Assembly: GCA_964645985.1 (NCBI GenBank)
Contig: CAZYCC010000077.1
Location: 1 to 7,477, forward strand
Direction of reading: 5' to 3'
Origin: CAZYCC01 sp964645985
Lineage (GTDB): Bacteria; Bacillota; Clostridia; Oscillospirales; CAG-272
Length of the DNA stretch: 7,477 nt
Both the position numbers and the translations under genes were made by a program. Below the pieces are notes generated by a model. It did not search any database, had not been told where the DNA came from, and was given only the letters and a program-made list of their open reading frames with translations. Below are positions 6,234 through 7,477 of the stretch, in pieces; within the stretch, counting starts at the first letter, position 1; every line of letters begins with the position of its first letter.

Positions 6234-7235
6234 TCATCGCCCGGGCGGTTTACTTTGCTGCGCCTGTTTTTGTTTTTCGCGGGCGGCGGCGCGCTCTTTT
6301 CCGCGGCGGTAGGCGCGGTAGATATGCCGATACAGGCGCGGCGCGCGCAGAATCATCACCGCGAGGTAGCGGCGCGGGAGGGGAATATCGAGGCGATAGG
6401 CGTAGTGCTCGCGGATGAGGCGGCGATAGTTGTCTTGCGCCCGCGCGAACTCTTCCCCGTCTCGCAGAACCGCGCCGTTGTACATCGTGAGAACCGTGCC
6501 GAGATAGGCGCTTCTCGCCGCCGGGAGTAGATCCGCAGGAGCATCGCACAGAATTTGCTCTTTAACGCGAATGGGATCGCAAAAGTCGCTCTCGGCGGGC
6601 GGTTCACCGCCGGAGCGCGGGCGCTGGCGGTAGTGGTAAGGGCAAATATCCTCCCAGACGCTGCACCTCGCCTCCTTGAAGAGGTAGTAGTTCATGAGGA
6701 GGTCTTCATTTTGGCGTATGGAAAGGTCGATTTTCACGCTGTGTAACAAGCTGTGGAACAAGCTATTGTGAAAGAGCTTGTTCCACAGGCCCGGCTCGAT
6801 TCTCGAGCCGGCTAACAGGTCTTGCAGACCTGTTAGCTTGTCTTGCTGCGCAAGACGGCCTGTGTTGTAGTAGTACCGAACAGATCCGTCTGGGTAGACC
6901 ATTTGGTAGCCGCAATGAGAGATGTCTGCGCCATAGCGCAGCGCGTTCTCAAGCAATCGCGCGTACATCTGCGGCTCGACGCGGTCGTCCGCGTCGACAA
7001 ACCCGATCCACTCCCCCGCCGCCTCGCGCACCCCGTGCAGCCGCGCCGCCGTCGGCCCCGCGTTGCTCTGGCGCAGAATTTTCACGCGCGCGTCGCTTGC
7101 CGCGATTTTTTGGAAAACGCCCCATGTGTCATCGGTCGAACCGTCGTCCACAAGGACAAGCTCTATGTTGCAGTGGGTCTGCGCGAGNNNNNNNNNNGGG
7201 TCGCGCGCTGCGCTTCTCCCCGCTTGTTCTGTCAT
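6234..7235 (-). CDS. GT2-family glycosyltransferase, N-terminal strand lost in an assembly gap
   Basis: A GT-A family 2 transferase: IELVLVDDGSTDDTW (24-38), SNAGPTAARLHGVREAAGEWIGFVDADDRVEP (57-88, DADD as metal-binding motif), SHCGYQMVYPDGSVRYYYNTG (106-126), IEPGLWNKLF (146-155) and NEDLLMNYYLF (176-186), the likely catalytic-base segment. The C-terminal ~100 residues are basic. The N-terminus reads MTEQAGRSAARD, then four unknown residues, then LAQTHCN. The beta strand V-S-V-I-V-P-V-Y-N and its helix are missing. The sister gene at 5959 has about 21 residues there, so the gap hides about 60 bases or more and the length of 333 is too short. The start at 7235 has AAAGGGGG eight bases upstream and is plausible, but its frame is only assumed across the gap. 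Residues 124-165 are encoded by the nested palindromes at 6741-6864. Confidence 0.88.
   Translation of the reverse strand: MTEQAGRSAARDXXXXLAQTHCNIELVLVDDGSTDDTWGVFQKIAASDARVKILRQSNAGPTAARLHGVREAAGEWIGFVDADDRVEPQMYARLLENALRYGADISHCGYQMVYPDGSVRYYYNTGRLAQQDKLTGLQDLLAGSRIEPGLWNKLFHNSLFHSLLHSVKIDLSIRQNEDLLMNYYLFKEARCSVWEDICPYHYRQRPRSGGEPPAESDFCDPIRVKEQILCDAPADLLPAARSAYLGTVLTMYNGAVLRDGEEFARAQDNYRRLIREHYAYRLDIPLPRRYLAVMILRAPRLYRHIYRAYRRGKERAAAREKQKQAQQSKPPGR
6741..6764 (-). repeat. Two tandem 12-base repeats with one mismatch
   Basis: 6741-6752 (GTGTAACAAGCT) and 6753-6764 (GTGGAACAAGCT) differ at one base. They encode a duplicated SLFH-SLLH motif at residues 158-165. A further copy lies inverted at 6775-6786. 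Confidence 0.85.
6751..6788 (-). repeat. 14-bp perfect inverted repeat with 10-base loop, inside a CDS
   Basis: Arms CTGTGGAACAAGCT (6751-6764) and AGCTTGTTCCACAG (6775-6788) are exact reverse complements around ATTGTGAAAG. The whole element is coding (residues 150-162, around LWNKLFHNSLFHS). Its outer 5 bases (6784-6788) overlap one arm of the closing stem of the neighbouring cloverleaf, so the two structures cannot both be fully formed. Confidence 0.95.
6784..6864 (-). repeat. 81-base perfect cloverleaf of nested palindromes, inside a CDS
   Basis: A closing stem of 8 bp (6784-6791 with 6857-6864, CACAGGCC/GGCCTGTG) encloses three hairpins. Arm A is 6791-6799 with 6803-6811 (9 bp, loop TTC; 8 bp if the closing stem takes 6791). 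Arm B is 6811-6822 with 6826-6837 (12 bp, loop TGC). Arm C is 6840-6846 with 6850-6856 (7 bp, loop TGC). All pairs are Watson-Crick. Of 81 bases, 70 are paired, 9 are in three-base loops, and only two (6838-6839) are linkers. The segment codes NTGRLAQQDKLTGLQDLLAGSRIEPGLW, which reads as normal glycosyltransferase sequence. The same pairing is available to the mRNA. Confidence 0.93.
7188..7197. other. 10-N scaffold gap inside the GT2 gene
   Basis: Ten N between the probable start region and the DDGSTDDT segment of the transferase read from 7235. By comparison with the sister gene at 5959, more sequence is missing than ten bases. Confidence 0.98.
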
Positions 7236-7243
7236 CTCAGCGT

Positions 7244-7251
7244 CCCCCTTT
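7244..7251 (-). promoter_or_regulatory. Probable ribosome binding site for the GT2 gene starting at 7235
   Basis: AAAGGGGG on the minus strand, eight bases before the ATG at 7235. It supports that start, although the gap prevents proof that this ATG is in frame with the rest of the enzyme. Confidence 0.6.
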
Positions 7252-7259
7252 CCCGCCTC

Positions 7260-7477
<218 letters not shown>

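Noticed and set aside
6784..6864. The cloverleaf as a tRNA or tmRNA-like gene
   Set aside because: Loops are three bases, arms are 8, 12 and 7 bp, and there is no anticodon loop, T-loop consensus or CCA. The segment is coding and fits the glycosyltransferase sequence.

Overview
This window is a fragment of a cell-surface polysaccharide or glycoconjugate biosynthesis locus. All supported genes are on the minus strand, so transcription runs from the high-coordinate end towards position 1. The DNA is GC-rich. Several starts have AAAGGAG-like Shine-Dalgarno sites, and one promoter has near-consensus sigma70/sigmaA hexamers. With the protein families, this suggests a GC-rich Firmicute, perhaps a gut Clostridia member seen as a metagenome assembly. 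That assignment is inference; no taxonomic marker is present.

Layout in transcription order: (1) the C-terminal tail of an unidentified protein (7477-7260), entering through a poly-G contig end. (2) A GT2 glycosyltransferase (7235-6234) whose N-terminal nucleotide-binding strand is lost in a 10-N gap, and which carries a very dense nest of perfect inverted repeats in its coding sequence. (3) A 274-base non-coding stretch with two strong hairpins. (4) An EpsJ-like GT2 enzyme (5959-4982). (5) A GT8-like transferase (4969-4034) with an in-frame run of 13 G. (6) A two-helix membrane anchor fused to a five-bladed beta-propeller of GH43/GH32 type (4037-2826). (7) A GT2 enzyme (2829-1696) interrupted by a scaffold gap, homopolymer runs and a falsely duplicated contig end. 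(8) A further GT2 enzyme (1699-791). (9) A strong promoter (744-772) followed by a DUF115/MptE-like gene (687-1, running off the window).

The genes from 4969 to 791 are linked by 4-base stop/start overlaps (ATGA, GTGA, ATGA), and the gene at 5959 ends 12 bases before them. They therefore look like one translationally coupled unit that adds different sugars to one growing glycan. The DUF115-like protein has its own promoter and could be expressed separately. No polymerase, flippase, priming transferase or sugar-nucleotide synthesis gene lies in the window, so the glycan cannot be named.

The two observations I rate highest are the 114-base cluster of perfect palindromes inside the first GT2 gene, which folds on paper into a four-way cloverleaf with almost no unpaired base, and the G:C homopolymer tracts inside two transferase genes, which could be phase-variation switches. 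Long homopolymers may also explain why the assembly broke at 1801-1927. The sequence at 1801-1910, the N runs and the last ~28 bases should not be trusted base by base.
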